DNA of 64,000 nucleotides, taken from the NCBI GenBank assembly GCA_965228445.1, contig OZ245813.1:682001-746000 (forward strand), in the 5' to 3' direction. The notes beneath the pieces are model-generated. The model saw nothing but the letters and a program-made list of their open reading frames with translations, did no database searches and had not been told where the DNA came from. Each line of letters begins with the position of its first letter. The stretch's first letter is position 1. Origin of the DNA: Thalassobaculum sp965228445 (GTDB taxonomy: Bacteria; Pseudomonadota; Alphaproteobacteria; Thalassobaculales; Thalassobaculaceae). Position numbers and translations under genes: made by a program. This document shows, piece by piece, positions 49,355-57,423 of the stretch.

Positions 49355-51064
49355 TCAGTTCGCGTTCAGAACGCCCCACACGAAGTCGGTCTGGACCGCA
49401 TGCTGCCGGGTCGAGCCGCGGATGTAGTAGTCGCCGATATACGGCGCGCCCTGGACCACCGTGCCGATGCCGGATTCCGCCAGCCGCCCGGTACTGCCGA
49501 CCGAGGCCGCGTTGGGCGCGCCGCTGGAGACCACCGACGCCTGGACGTGGCAGCTCATGCAGGATGCGGAATTGACGAACCCGCCCTCGGTGATCGATGC
49601 GCCCATCTGGGTGGGGTAGCCGTCGGTCGAATAGAACTGGGTCTGGGTGCCCTTCAGGCGATAGCTCCTCCAGGCCGGGTCGGCGATCGACGGACGGTCG
49701 GGGTTCGCAACCCGGTCGCCGGTGCCGATATTCAGCGCGCCGAACAGATCGGCCAGGCCGGTGCTGATCGTGCCGCTCGGATAGCGTTTGCCCGGATCGA
49801 ACAGGGCGGTGCCGTCCTTGAGCTGATCCGAGGTCACCAGCGGCGGGATGAAGTTGCTCTGGATGATCATGGTCGCCGTGGTCTTCGAGCCGTCCGGCTG
49901 CTCGGGCGCGGCGATCTCCATCGGCGTGCTGTAGCCGTAGCTGTCGTTGCAGCCGATATAGTCGCAGCGGCCCAGGTTCAGCGCATGCTCGAACGCGTAC
50001 CAGTGCCAGGTCGGCAGGGCCTTCGACGCCCCGGTGATGGCGGCGAGATAATAGACGCCGGTGGTGGGCTCGGCCGACGGCCCGGCGGAGACCTTCATCC
50101 GCATGGTGACGTAGGGGTGGGTGGCGTTGTTCGGCGGGGTGGACGGATCGCCGTCCAGGTCGCTGACATAGCCCAGGCTCACCATCGTCGCCTCGGGGAT
50201 CCAGTCGACCTTGAACATCACTGCGTCCGGCGGGAAGGACACGCCCTGGCCGGTCGGGCGGAACGGTTTGCTGTTGGCGGCTTCGCCGGCGATCTTCCGG
50301 AAGGTCTTCTTCAGCCCGGCGACCGAGTACAGCTCGTGGGTGGTGGCGTAGAGGACGAACGGATCGTTGCGGTAGACGATCTCCGACTCGCGCTGCCGGG
50401 CGATCCGGGCGGGGTCGAGCGAGCGCAGGAACGTCGTGTTGTGGCTGGTCTGCTGGTTCGCTTCGTTGAAGAAGGTCTCCGCCGACCCGCCATAATCGCC
50501 GGGGATATACGGACAGTACTGGGCGGCGGCGCCGATGTCGGACGGGGCGACGATCGTGCCGCCGGCGTCCCGGTAACCGACCCGTGGCTCCCCTTCGGCC
50601 GCGGCGCTGTTCACGAAGCAGCAGTCCTTGTCGGCGTCGCTGGTGCAGAGCGGCTTCGGCTCGGCGGCCCAGACCGTCTGGTCATAGGCCCAGTTCTTCC
50701 AGAATTCCGCCTGGATGGCCTCCAGCATCTGCTTCCAGCCGAAGGCGTCGGGGCAGGTGGCCGATGGATTGGAGATCCCGTCGGCGAACGCGATCGAGCC
50801 CGAGCCGGTCGCGGTCATGGCGCAGATCTCGGCATCCTGCACATAGCTGTGGAAATACATGGCCGTGTCGGTCGAGTTGGCCTTGTGCGGCGCGATGATC
50901 GGCGTCACCGACTGCGCCAGCGCGCCGGGGGTGGAGGTGGCCAGCATGAGGCCGGCCAGCGCGGCGGCGGCCGGCAAGTAGATCGCAGGCGGGGACAACG
51001 CAGGCAGGGATATCGCGACGCTTTGCCAAAGCGCCGACCGGGATAGGCGGATGAACGGGGGCAT
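49355..51064 (-). CDS. Secreted protein with single CxxCH haem-binding motif, second member
   Basis: A 569-residue exported protein with a signal peptide of about 50 residues ending near TPGALAQS. The sole CxxCH (CMSCH) is at residues 502-506, near the C-terminus as in the protein at 33846-35606. Other shared features are a segment like VMFKVDWIPEATM (cf. ILIKSAWKKLSEAE), LPTWHWYAFEHALN, and YRLKGTQTQFY before the haem motif. Its N-terminal region is different and Cys-richer (DKDCCFVN, GRCDYIGCND). AGGAG lies upstream of the ATG. No partner redox gene is adjacent; function unknown. Confidence 0.75.
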   Translation of the reverse strand: MPPFIRLSRSALWQSVAISLPALSPPAIYLPAAAALAGLMLATSTPGALAQSVTPIIAPHKANSTDTAMYFHSYVQDAEICAMTATGSGSIAFADGISNPSATCPDAFGWKQMLEAIQAEFWKNWAYDQTVWAAEPKPLCTSDADKDCCFVNSAAAEGEPRVGYRDAGGTIVAPSDIGAAAQYCPYIPGDYGGSAETFFNEANQQTSHNTTFLRSLDPARIARQRESEIVYRNDPFVLYATTHELYSVAGLKKTFRKIAGEAANSKPFRPTGQGVSFPPDAVMFKVDWIPEATMVSLGYVSDLDGDPSTPPNNATHPYVTMRMKVSAGPSAEPTTGVYYLAAITGASKALPTWHWYAFEHALNLGRCDYIGCNDSYGYSTPMEIAAPEQPDGSKTTATMIIQSNFIPPLVTSDQLKDGTALFDPGKRYPSGTISTGLADLFGALNIGTGDRVANPDRPSIADPAWRSYRLKGTQTQFYSTDGYPTQMGASITEGGFVNSASCMSCHVQASVVSSGAPNAASVGSTGRLAESGIGTVVQGAPYIGDYYIRGSTRQHAVQTDFVWGVLNAN

Positions 51065-51186
51065 CGACGTCTCCTGTCAGAGTGAGGTCGATGCAGTGTG
51101 CGAGGCTCTCGAATCGAATACCCGCAAGGATTGCGAAATCTTTCCGAAATTTCGCGGCTATTTGGCGCCGGCCTGGTTCAACGGAG

Positions 51187-51217
51187 CGGGCCGCCGGTAC
51201 CCCGGCGGCCCGTTTTT
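51187..51217 (+). terminator. Strong plus-strand terminator with no plus-strand gene upstream
   Basis: CGGGCCGCCGG and CCGGCGGCCCG pair perfectly over 11 bases with a TACC loop, followed by TTTTT on the plus strand. The genes on both sides are on the minus strand, for which the T-run is on the wrong side. It may block antisense transcription or end an unannotated plus-strand RNA. Confidence 0.6.
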
Positions 51218-51237
51218 CCCCGTGACTGAAGCGCCTC

Positions 51238-52383
51238 TCAGTCGAAGTCGACGTCGTTGACGCCCTTGGAGCGGGCGGTGGCGACGATGTCGTCCCAGGC
51301 CTCGGCCGCCAGCGGCAGACCGGTCGTCAGCCGCTCCGCCATGACCATCTTCTCCTTCTCGCCCGGGATCAGCACATGGCCGCCGGGCTCGGTCGGGCGG
51401 GCCGACTTCACGAAGTCGACGTAGTTGCGGACCTCCTCGGCGAAGGGGTGGCCCATATGGGTGGGCACGCCGGTCACCGCCTCCAGATTGACGTAGATCG
51501 AGAACATGCCGTTGCAGAACGGCCGGTTCTTCTCCTCGTCGAGCGCGCCGGCGGTGCCCGAGCCGGTGAGGGCGCCGGCCATCATCTCCATCAGGAAGTT
51601 CATGCCGAACCCCTTGTGGTCGCCGAATGCCCGCAGGGCGCCCGGACCGCGCGACGGATCGGGATACTGGCCCGGCGGGGTCTCGCCGTAGAGCGGCGCG
51701 GGGTCGCTGGTGATCGTGCCGTCCGCATCGACCAGGGCGCCCGGGGGCAGCGGCTTGCCGCCTTTGAGGGCGACCAGGGCCTTGCCCTCGGCCACCAGCG
51801 AGGTCGCGAAGTCGAGGATGATCGGATCGTTGTCCGGCATCGGGATGCCGGCGCAGAACGGGTTGGTGCTGCCGCGCCGGTCGACCCCGCCGAACGGGGC
51901 GACGATGAGCGAGCCGCGCACGTTGACCATGTGGATGGACACGATGCCTTCCGCCGCCGCCCGCTCGGCCCAGTCGCCGATCCGGCCGAGATGGCCCGAG
52001 TTGCGCAGGGCGGTCATCGCCACGCCGTGCTGCTTGGCCTTGGCGATGCCGATATCCACGGTCTGCTCGCCGATGCTCTGGCCGAAGCCGAAGCGGCCGT
52101 CGATGACGGCGAAGCTCGGCTGGTCGAGCATGACCTCGATCGACTGGTTCGGAACCTGGCGGCCCTCGTCGATCCACTGCACGTAGCGGGGCACACGGAT
52201 CACGCCGTGGCTGTCATGGCCGCGCAGGTTGGCGCCGGCGAGGCGGGTGATGATGGTCTCGGCCTCCTTGGACGAGCAGCCGCTCGCCTCGAAGGTGGCC
52301 TTGCCGACCCGTTCCATCACCTCGACCGGGACGAAGACCTCCTTGCCTTCGCGCCGGACCGATTTCGACGCGGCGGAGCTCAT
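51238..52383 (-). CDS. LDH2-family malate/lactate/ureidoglycolate-type dehydrogenase
   Basis: A 381-residue NAD(P)-dependent 2-hydroxyacid/2-oxoacid oxidoreductase with the unusual LDH2 fold. The catalytic His is in RGHDSHGVIRVP. It also has LRNSGHLGRIGDWAE, the cofactor loop GSTNPFCAGIPMPD and LDFATSLVAEGK. Relatives include malate, ureidoglycolate and 2,3-diketo-L-gulonate reductases. It overlaps the aldolase gene by 4 bases (ATGA). In this locus a role on a sugar-derived 2-oxoacid is the best guess. Confidence 0.87.
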   Translation of the reverse strand: MSSAASKSVRREGKEVFVPVEVMERVGKATFEASGCSSKEAETIITRLAGANLRGHDSHGVIRVPRYVQWIDEGRQVPNQSIEVMLDQPSFAVIDGRFGFGQSIGEQTVDIGIAKAKQHGVAMTALRNSGHLGRIGDWAERAAAEGIVSIHMVNVRGSLIVAPFGGVDRRGSTNPFCAGIPMPDNDPIILDFATSLVAEGKALVALKGGKPLPPGALVDADGTITSDPAPLYGETPPGQYPDPSRGPGALRAFGDHKGFGMNFLMEMMAGALTGSGTAGALDEEKNRPFCNGMFSIYVNLEAVTGVPTHMGHPFAEEVRNYVDFVKSARPTEPGGHVLIPGEKEKMVMAERLTTGLPLAAEAWDDIVATARSKGVNDVDFD

Positions 52384-53150
52384 CGGTCGCCTCCGCCGAG
52401 CTTGCGGAACTCGGCCACGCCGGCGGCCTGGGCGGCGGTGAAGATCCGCACGTCGCTGGCCAGGGTGACGAAGTCGAAGCCCTGCTTCACCGAGTCGGCC
52501 ATGAAGGCCGGGCTGAGGCAGTGCATGCCGCATTTCAGGCCGGCGGCCTTGGTCTTCTGCAGGATGCCGTCGATCACCCCGGCCATCTCCGGATCGGTGT
52601 GGTCGAGGGCCGGCGGCTTGCCCATGGAAACGGCGAGGTCGCCCGGGCCGACATACACGCCGGTCAGGTTCGGGGTCGCCAGGATGCCGTCCAGGTTCTC
52701 CACCGCCTGCACCGTCTCGATCATCGCCAGGGTGACGATCGTGTCGTTGGCCTGGTTGAAGTAGTCCGGATAGACCAGCCCGGCCCGGGTCGGACCGGAG
52801 GAGCGGTAGCCGCGCGGCGCATACTGGCAGGCGCCGACGAAGCGGGCGGCCTCCTCGGCGGTGTTGATCATCGGGCAGATGATGCCGAGCGCGCCGCCGT
52901 CCAGCAGCTTCATGATGATGCCGGGCTCGTTCCACGGCACCCGGGCGAGCACGGTCTTGCCGTGGCCGTGTACCGCCTGCATGAGCTCCAGCGCACTCTG
53001 GTAGTCCACCAGCCCGTGCTGCAGGTCGAGGGTGAGGCTGTCGTAATCCTGAAGGGCCGTGATCTCCGCGGTCACCGTGGACGGGATGGAGAGCCAGCCG
53101 TTGAGCGCGCCACGGTCGGCGGCCCAGACGTCATGCAGGCGGCTGTTCAT
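52380..53150 (-). CDS. HpcH/HpaI-family class II aldolase
   Basis: A 256-residue TIM-barrel aldolase of the 2-keto-3-deoxy-acid type. It has YDSLTLDLQHGLVDY, RVPWNEPGIIMKLLDGGALG followed by IICPMINT, and the metal-ligand residues in AMIETVQAVENLDGI and GVYVGPGDLAVSMG. Such enzymes split 2-keto-3-deoxy sugar acids or 4-hydroxy-2-oxoacids into pyruvate and an aldehyde. GGAGGAAACAGC precedes the ATG at 53150. It is 28 bases after the hydroxyacid dehydrogenase gene and overlaps the LDH2 gene. Confidence 0.9.
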   Translation of the reverse strand: MNSRLHDVWAADRGALNGWLSIPSTVTAEITALQDYDSLTLDLQHGLVDYQSALELMQAVHGHGKTVLARVPWNEPGIIMKLLDGGALGIICPMINTAEEAARFVGACQYAPRGYRSSGPTRAGLVYPDYFNQANDTIVTLAMIETVQAVENLDGILATPNLTGVYVGPGDLAVSMGKPPALDHTDPEMAGVIDGILQKTKAAGLKCGMHCLSPAFMADSVKQGFDFVTLASDVRIFTAAQAAGVAEFRKLGGGDR

Positions 53151-53178
53151 GCTGTTTCCTCCGGAAGTTGGGGTCCCC

Positions 53179-54153
53179 TTAAGCGAGGACCTCCTTGTTG
53201 ACGACCACATCGGGGTCGAGGGTGCCGTCGAAGACCGCCAGGATGTTCTCCACGGTCTGGTAGGAGGACCGCTGCCGCGCCTCCAGGCTCATGCCCGCGG
53301 AATGCGGCGTCATGAGGATGTTGGGCTCGCCGAAGAACGGATGGTCGATCGCCGGTTCCTCGTCGAACACGTCAAGGCCGGCGCCGACCAGATGGCCGGA
53401 CTTCACCGCCGCCAGCAGGGCCGGCTCGTCGACGATGCCGCCGCGCGCGCAGTTGATCACCAGCGCGCCGGCGGGAAGGGCGTCGAGCTCCTTCTTGCCG
53501 ATCAGGCCGATGGTCTCCTTGTTGCGTGGGCAGTGCACGCTGACCATGTGGCATTCGCCCAGCACCGTGTGGAAATCGGCCACCGGCTCGATGCCCATCG
53601 CCCGGATCTTCTCCTGGTCGATATACGGGTCGTAGCCGAACACCTTCATGTCGAAGGCGAGCGCCCGCTTGGCCAGCCGCGAGCCGATGCGGCCCAGGCC
53701 GCAGATCAGCAGGGTACGGCCGGCCAGGTCAAAGGCCTCCACCTCGGACCGGCGGTTCCAGGTGTTGGCCCGGACCATCGGGTCGAGCACATGCATCTGC
53801 TTGGCATGGACCAGCATGAACATCATCGCCTGCTCCGCCACCGAGGGGGCGTTGGAGCGCGGCGCGATGCAGAGCGGGATCCCGCGCTCCGTCAGGGCGT
53901 CGGTGTCGACGCTGTCGTAGCCGACGCCGTGACGCGAGACGACCTGCAGGTTCGCCGCGTTCTCGATGACCATGCGGTTGATCTGGGCGACCCGCACGCC
54001 GATGCCGTGGGCATCGGCGGCATGGGCCTTGATCACCTCGGGGTCGAGGGTGTCGATCACCTCGACCGTGACGTCGTCCCGGGCCTCGAGCAGGGCCATT
54101 CCGTGCTCGTGGATCGGGCCGACGATCAGCACCTTCTTCTTGTTCGTGCTCAT
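53179..54153 (-). CDS. D-isomer-specific 2-hydroxyacid dehydrogenase
   Basis: A 324-residue NAD-dependent dehydrogenase like SerA or glyoxylate/hydroxypyruvate reductase, without the ACT domain. It has the Rossmann motif ICGLGRIGSRLAKRALAFDM, the substrate Arg in NCARGGIVDE, the acid in FDEEPAI and the catalytic His in MTPHSAGMS. GGGAGG lies upstream of the ATG. It sits between the RraA-like and aldolase genes, so it probably acts on a hydroxyacid in the same pathway rather than in serine synthesis. Confidence 0.9.
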   Translation of the reverse strand: MSTNKKKVLIVGPIHEHGMALLEARDDVTVEVIDTLDPEVIKAHAADAHGIGVRVAQINRMVIENAANLQVVSRHGVGYDSVDTDALTERGIPLCIAPRSNAPSVAEQAMMFMLVHAKQMHVLDPMVRANTWNRRSEVEAFDLAGRTLLICGLGRIGSRLAKRALAFDMKVFGYDPYIDQEKIRAMGIEPVADFHTVLGECHMVSVHCPRNKETIGLIGKKELDALPAGALVINCARGGIVDEPALLAAVKSGHLVGAGLDVFDEEPAIDHPFFGEPNILMTPHSAGMSLEARQRSSYQTVENILAVFDGTLDPDVVVNKEVLA

Positions 54154-54178
54154 TGCTTGCGTCCTCCCTGGGCCCGAC

Positions 54179-54883
54179 TCAGTGGATGTCGGCGGACTGG
54201 CCCATGGCGGCCTTGAGCTTCTCGAAACTGAAGTCCGGCGCGCGGGCGGCGTCCAGGATCACCGCCTCGCGGCGGGTCAGGAGGTCGATGGCGCCCGGCA
54301 GCTTCTTGACCGACTCCGGCGGGATCACGACAGCGCCGTGGCGGTCGGCATGCACGATGTCGCCGTCGTTCACGACCATGCCGAAGATGTTCACCTGGCC
54401 GCCGTGGTCGACCACATGCACATGGGCGTGGCTCGGGCCGACCTTGCGGGCCAGAAGCTGGAAGCCCGGGGCGCTGGCGTCGAGGTCGCGGATCGAGCCG
54501 TCGGTGATCACGCCGAGCGCGCCGAGGCCCTTATGGATGGAGGTGTTGACCTCGCCCCAGAAGGCGCCGAAGCCGGGCTCGCTGTCGAGGTCCTGGATCA
54601 CGGAGATGGACGGGGCCGGCCCGCCCTTCGCTACATATTCATAATAGGCCTGACGCGAGGCGACGTTCTCGGCGGCGGTGCGCTTCGGCGCGGCCATGGC
54701 GCGGATCGTGGCGGTGCGGGCATAGCCGCAGATCGGCTTCAGCTCGGGAAAGGCGCAGAACATCACGCCGGTGGTGAAGCCCAGCGCGCGCCGCTCCGGG
54801 TTGGTCACTTCCAGGCCGTTGCAGATCGTGGGGGTGTCCCACTCGGTCAGGCGTTCGAGATCAGCCGCCGTGATGTCGGTCAT
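54179..54883 (-). CDS. RraA-like family protein (4-hydroxy-4-methyl-2-oxoglutarate aldolase type)
   Basis: A 234-residue RraA-superfamily protein. The diagnostic loop GALGVITDGSIRDLD holds the Arg and Asp that bind metal and pyruvate in the aldolases of this family, so it is more likely an enzyme (HMG/CHA aldolase or oxaloacetate decarboxylase type) than the RNase E regulator. The N-terminus TEWDTPTICNGLEV and HADRHGAVVIPPES fit. GGGAAGAAACG precedes the ATG at 54883. First gene of the minus-strand operon, divergent from the PfkB kinase gene. Confidence 0.88.
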   Translation of the reverse strand: MTDITAADLERLTEWDTPTICNGLEVTNPERRALGFTTGVMFCAFPELKPICGYARTATIRAMAAPKRTAAENVASRQAYYEYVAKGGPAPSISVIQDLDSEPGFGAFWGEVNTSIHKGLGALGVITDGSIRDLDASAPGFQLLARKVGPSHAHVHVVDHGGQVNIFGMVVNDGDIVHADRHGAVVIPPESVKKLPGAIDLLTRREAVILDAARAPDFSFEKLKAAMGQSADIH

Positions 54884-55078
54884 CGTTTCTTCCCTATGAA
54901 TGCTTTTGTCATCGGTGGTGCCGGACGGCCCACCTGTCTTGCCGCCTATGATGGTGGCCCGAAGCCGCGACGGGGCGCAAGCGGCCAAGGTGAGCTTTTC
55001 GCATCGTGGAACAGGCCATAGGCTGTCGCGGAGCGGCGGCAGACCGCCAGAACGCGCGTCCCGGGAGGAAAAAATCGC

Positions 55079-55987
55079 ATGGACTTCGACCTGCTGTGCT
55101 TCGGCGAGGCGATGATGGAGCTCACCCGGATGGGCTCCGGCGACTACAAGGCCGGCTATGGCGGCGATACCTCGAACTGCGCCATCGCCGCCGCCCGGCA
55201 GGGAGCGCGGGCCGGCTACATCACCGCGGTCGGAGACGACGCGTTCGGGCGCGAGCTGATCGACCTCTGGCAGCACGAGCGGGTGGCCACCGACTTCGTG
55301 CGGACCGATCCGGCCGCGCCGACCGGCCTCTACATCATCACCCCGAGCCCGGCGGGGCGGGACTTCGCCTATTACCGGGCCGGCTCGGCCGCCAGCCGCT
55401 ACACCGCCGCCGACCTGCCGCGCGCCGCTCTGGCCCGCACCCGGATCGTGCAGCTCTCCGGCATCAGCCAGGCCATCGGCGAGGGGCCCTGTGCCGCCGG
55501 TATGGCGCTGATCGAGGCGGCGCGGGAGGCCGGCTGCGAGGTGGCCTACGACACCAACCTGCGTCTGAAGCTCTGGGACCTGGATGCCGCCCGCGAGACG
55601 ATGCACGCGGCCATGGCCCGCTGCACCATCGCGCTGCCGTCGATCGACGATTCGAGGGTCCTGACGGGCCTGGAGGATGCCGACGCCATCGCCGATGCCT
55701 ATCTGGCCATGGGGCCGGGCATCGTCGCCCTGAAGATGGGTGAGGCGGGGGCGATGATCGCAACCAGAAGGACACGTGTGCTGATCCCGCCACATCCGGT
55801 CACACCGGTGGACGCGACCGGGGCCGGCGACACCTTCGACGGCGCCTTCTTGGCCCGCCTGGCCGCCGGATCCGACCCGGTGGAGGCGGGGCGATATGCC
55901 GCGGTCGCTGCCGCGCTCACGACCACCGGCTACGGTGCGGTTGCGCCGATCCCCGCTGCAGAACAGGTCATGGTGGAAATCAGTTAA
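55079..55987 (+). CDS. PfkB-family sugar kinase, 2-keto-3-deoxygluconate kinase-like
   Basis: A 302-residue ribokinase-fold kinase. It has GDYKAGYGGDTSNCAIAAAR near the N-terminus and the ATP/catalytic motif VDATGAGDTFDGAFLARLAA near the C-terminus. FCYYRAGSAAS-like text (DFAYYRAGSAASRY) is typical of KdgK, which phosphorylates 2-keto-3-deoxygluconate. GGGAGGAAAAAATCGC precedes the ATG. It is divergent from the RraA-like gene by 195 bases and followed by the TRAP genes; with the aldolase it implies a deoxy-keto-acid intermediate. Confidence 0.88.
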   Translation: MDFDLLCFGEAMMELTRMGSGDYKAGYGGDTSNCAIAAARQGARAGYITAVGDDAFGRELIDLWQHERVATDFVRTDPAAPTGLYIITPSPAGRDFAYYRAGSAASRYTAADLPRAALARTRIVQLSGISQAIGEGPCAAGMALIEAAREAGCEVAYDTNLRLKLWDLDAARETMHAAMARCTIALPSIDDSRVLTGLEDADAIADAYLAMGPGIVALKMGEAGAMIATRRTRVLIPPHPVTPVDATGAGDTFDGAFLARLAAGSDPVEAGRYAAVAAALTTTGYGAVAPIPAAEQVMVEIS

Positions 55988-55993
55988 ACCACA

Positions 55994-56018
55994 GAATTCA
56001 GATGGAATTTCTGAATTC
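55994..56018. repeat. Inverted repeat GAATTCAG-N9-CTGAATTC after the kinase gene
   Basis: Perfect 8-base arms (extendable by pairing in the AT-rich flanks) begin 7 bases after the kinase stop and are followed by ATTTATG. It may be a weak terminator of the kinase gene or an operator upstream of the TRAP promoter. It stands out because the surroundings are otherwise AT-rich intergenic sequence. Confidence 0.45.
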
Positions 56019-56065
56019 ATTTATGCTTCAAAACAGCAACGGTGAGACGACAACCCCCTTATCCA

Positions 56066-56112
56066 TGCCAAATGGCAAATGGTCTATTGACATAAACCGG
56101 ACGGTTTCCGCT
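56066..56112 (+). promoter_or_regulatory. TRAP-operon promoter with palindromic operators
   Basis: TTGACA at 56087-56092 is a consensus -35 box; GCTAAG, 17 bases later, is a weaker -10. Between them lies AAACCG-GA-CGGTTT (56094-56107), a perfect palindrome with a 2-base centre, of the kind bound by LacI/GntR-type sugar-acid regulators. A second palindrome, TGCCA-AA-TGGCA (56066-56077), stands just upstream of the -35. Together they suggest induced expression of the transporter. No regulator gene is within the window near this locus. Confidence 0.55.
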
Positions 56113-56199
56113 AAGGTGTCGAGGATCAATCGATCGTGTTGATCGTGAAATGCGGGCAAAACAAAAAATAACCCGCAATAAAAAAGGGAGGTTACCTCT

Positions 56200-57255
56200 A
56201 TGTCGTTGAATATGTTAAAAAAGGTAGGTCTGGTAGCTGCCGCTGCGGCTTTCGTTCTCTCCGCCGGTGCGGGCGATGCGGAAGCCAAAAAGGTGCGCTG
56301 GAAGATGCATTCGGCGTTCGGCACGAACGTCGCGGTGCTCGGCAACGTTGGAATTCGCATCACCGACTGGGTCAACAAGATCTCGGACGGCGATTTCGAC
56401 ATCAAGCTGTTCGAGCCGGGCGCACTGGCCGGCGGCTACGCCTACTATGATCCGGTCAGCCAGGGCGCGTTCGACGCGGCCTACGGCACGCCGGGCGCCA
56501 ACCAGGGCAAGAACTCGGCCTTCGCGTTCCTGTCCACCTGGCCGTTCGGCCCGGGGGCGCTCGAGTTCAATGCGTGGCTGCAGTACGGCGGCGGCGTCGA
56601 GATCGGCAAGGAGCTCTATGCCCGCGACGGCATCGAGTACTTCTACTGCGGCATGATCCCGCCGGAGACCTCGGGTTGGTTCCGTCAGCCGATCGAGAGC
56701 CTCGACCAGCTGAAGGGCCTGAAGATGCGCTTCTTCGGCGTCGGCGCCAAGGTGATGCAGAAGCTCGGCGTGTCCACCCAGCAGCTTGCCGGCGGCGACA
56801 TCTACCCGGCTCTGGAACTCGGCACCATCGACGCGACCGAGTTCTCCATGCCGGCCATCGACCGGTCCTACGGCTTCTATCAGATCGCGAAGTACAACTA
56901 CTTCCCGGGCTGGCACCAGCAGTCGACGACCAACGAGGTCCTGGTCAACAAGGCCAACTGGGAAAAGCTGGAAGACGTGAAGAAGGCTCAGTTCGAGGTC
57001 GCCTGCACCGCCAATATCGGCGTGGAGCTGGCCGAGGGCGAGGCGCTTCAGCCGGCGGCGATGATCGCCAACCAGAAGGACGGGGTGACCAACGTCAGCT
57101 GGTCCGACGACGTCCTGAATACTCTGCGTGAGAAGTGGGAAGAGGTCCTGCAGGAGGAGCTCGCCGCGAACCCCGACGTTCAGAAACTCTGGGACAGCTA
57201 CACGGCGTTCCATGAGGAGTACAAGGTCTGGGGTGAGATGGGCTACCTCAAGTAA
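56200..57255 (+). CDS. dctP: TRAP transporter solute-binding protein DctP type
   Basis: A 351-residue periplasmic binding protein. The signal peptide covers MSLNMLKKVGLVAAAAAFVL and ends near DAEA. The mature part has VRWKMHSAFGTN, the substrate-carboxylate-binding Arg region FYCGMIPPETSGWFRQPIES, LKGLKMRFFGVGAKVMQKLG and TEFSMPAIDRSYGFYQIAKY. This text is most like the TAXI-unrelated DctP group that binds keto or hydroxy acids. A near-perfect AAGGGAGGT ribosome site stands 8 bases before the ATG. A terminator hairpin follows the gene, before dctQ. Confidence 0.92.
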   Translation: MSLNMLKKVGLVAAAAAFVLSAGAGDAEAKKVRWKMHSAFGTNVAVLGNVGIRITDWVNKISDGDFDIKLFEPGALAGGYAYYDPVSQGAFDAAYGTPGANQGKNSAFAFLSTWPFGPGALEFNAWLQYGGGVEIGKELYARDGIEYFYCGMIPPETSGWFRQPIESLDQLKGLKMRFFGVGAKVMQKLGVSTQQLAGGDIYPALELGTIDATEFSMPAIDRSYGFYQIAKYNYFPGWHQQSTTNEVLVNKANWEKLEDVKKAQFEVACTANIGVELAEGEALQPAAMIANQKDGVTNVSWSDDVLNTLREKWEEVLQEELAANPDVQKLWDSYTAFHEEYKVWGEMGYLK

Positions 57256-57317
57256 GCCTCACGACGCCTGGCCGGGGGCGGGACATCCGTCCCCGGCTGC
57301 TCTGACTGCTTAGCTTT

Positions 57318-57346
57318 ACGGCGGCGAGAAGCGCCGCCGTTTCTTT
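57318..57346 (+). terminator. Intercistronic terminator between dctP and dctQ
   Basis: ACGGCGGCG and CGCCGCCGT form a perfect 9-base-pair stem with an AGAAG loop, followed by TTCTTT. A second GC-rich hairpin (GCCGGGG...CCCCGGC) lies about 35 bases upstream. Partial termination here would give more binding protein than membrane subunits. Confidence 0.75.
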
Positions 57347-57423
57347 ACCGAGTGTCAGTTTGGACGCGGCTCGCGCATTCGTGCGCCGAGGCCGAGGCGT
57401 AGCAACCAACCGAAAGCAGAGAG

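Noticed and set aside
54930..54945. GCCGGACGGC in the rraA-kinase gap as a second copy of the TRAP operator
   Set aside because: Only the CCGGACGG core is shared, and this 8-mer is expected several times by chance in DNA of this GC content; it also occurs at unrelated sites.
54884..56020. N-terminal extension of the RraA-like frame back to 56020
   Set aside because: It would run antisense through the kinase gene; the ATG at 54883 has a good ribosome site and the true N-terminus.
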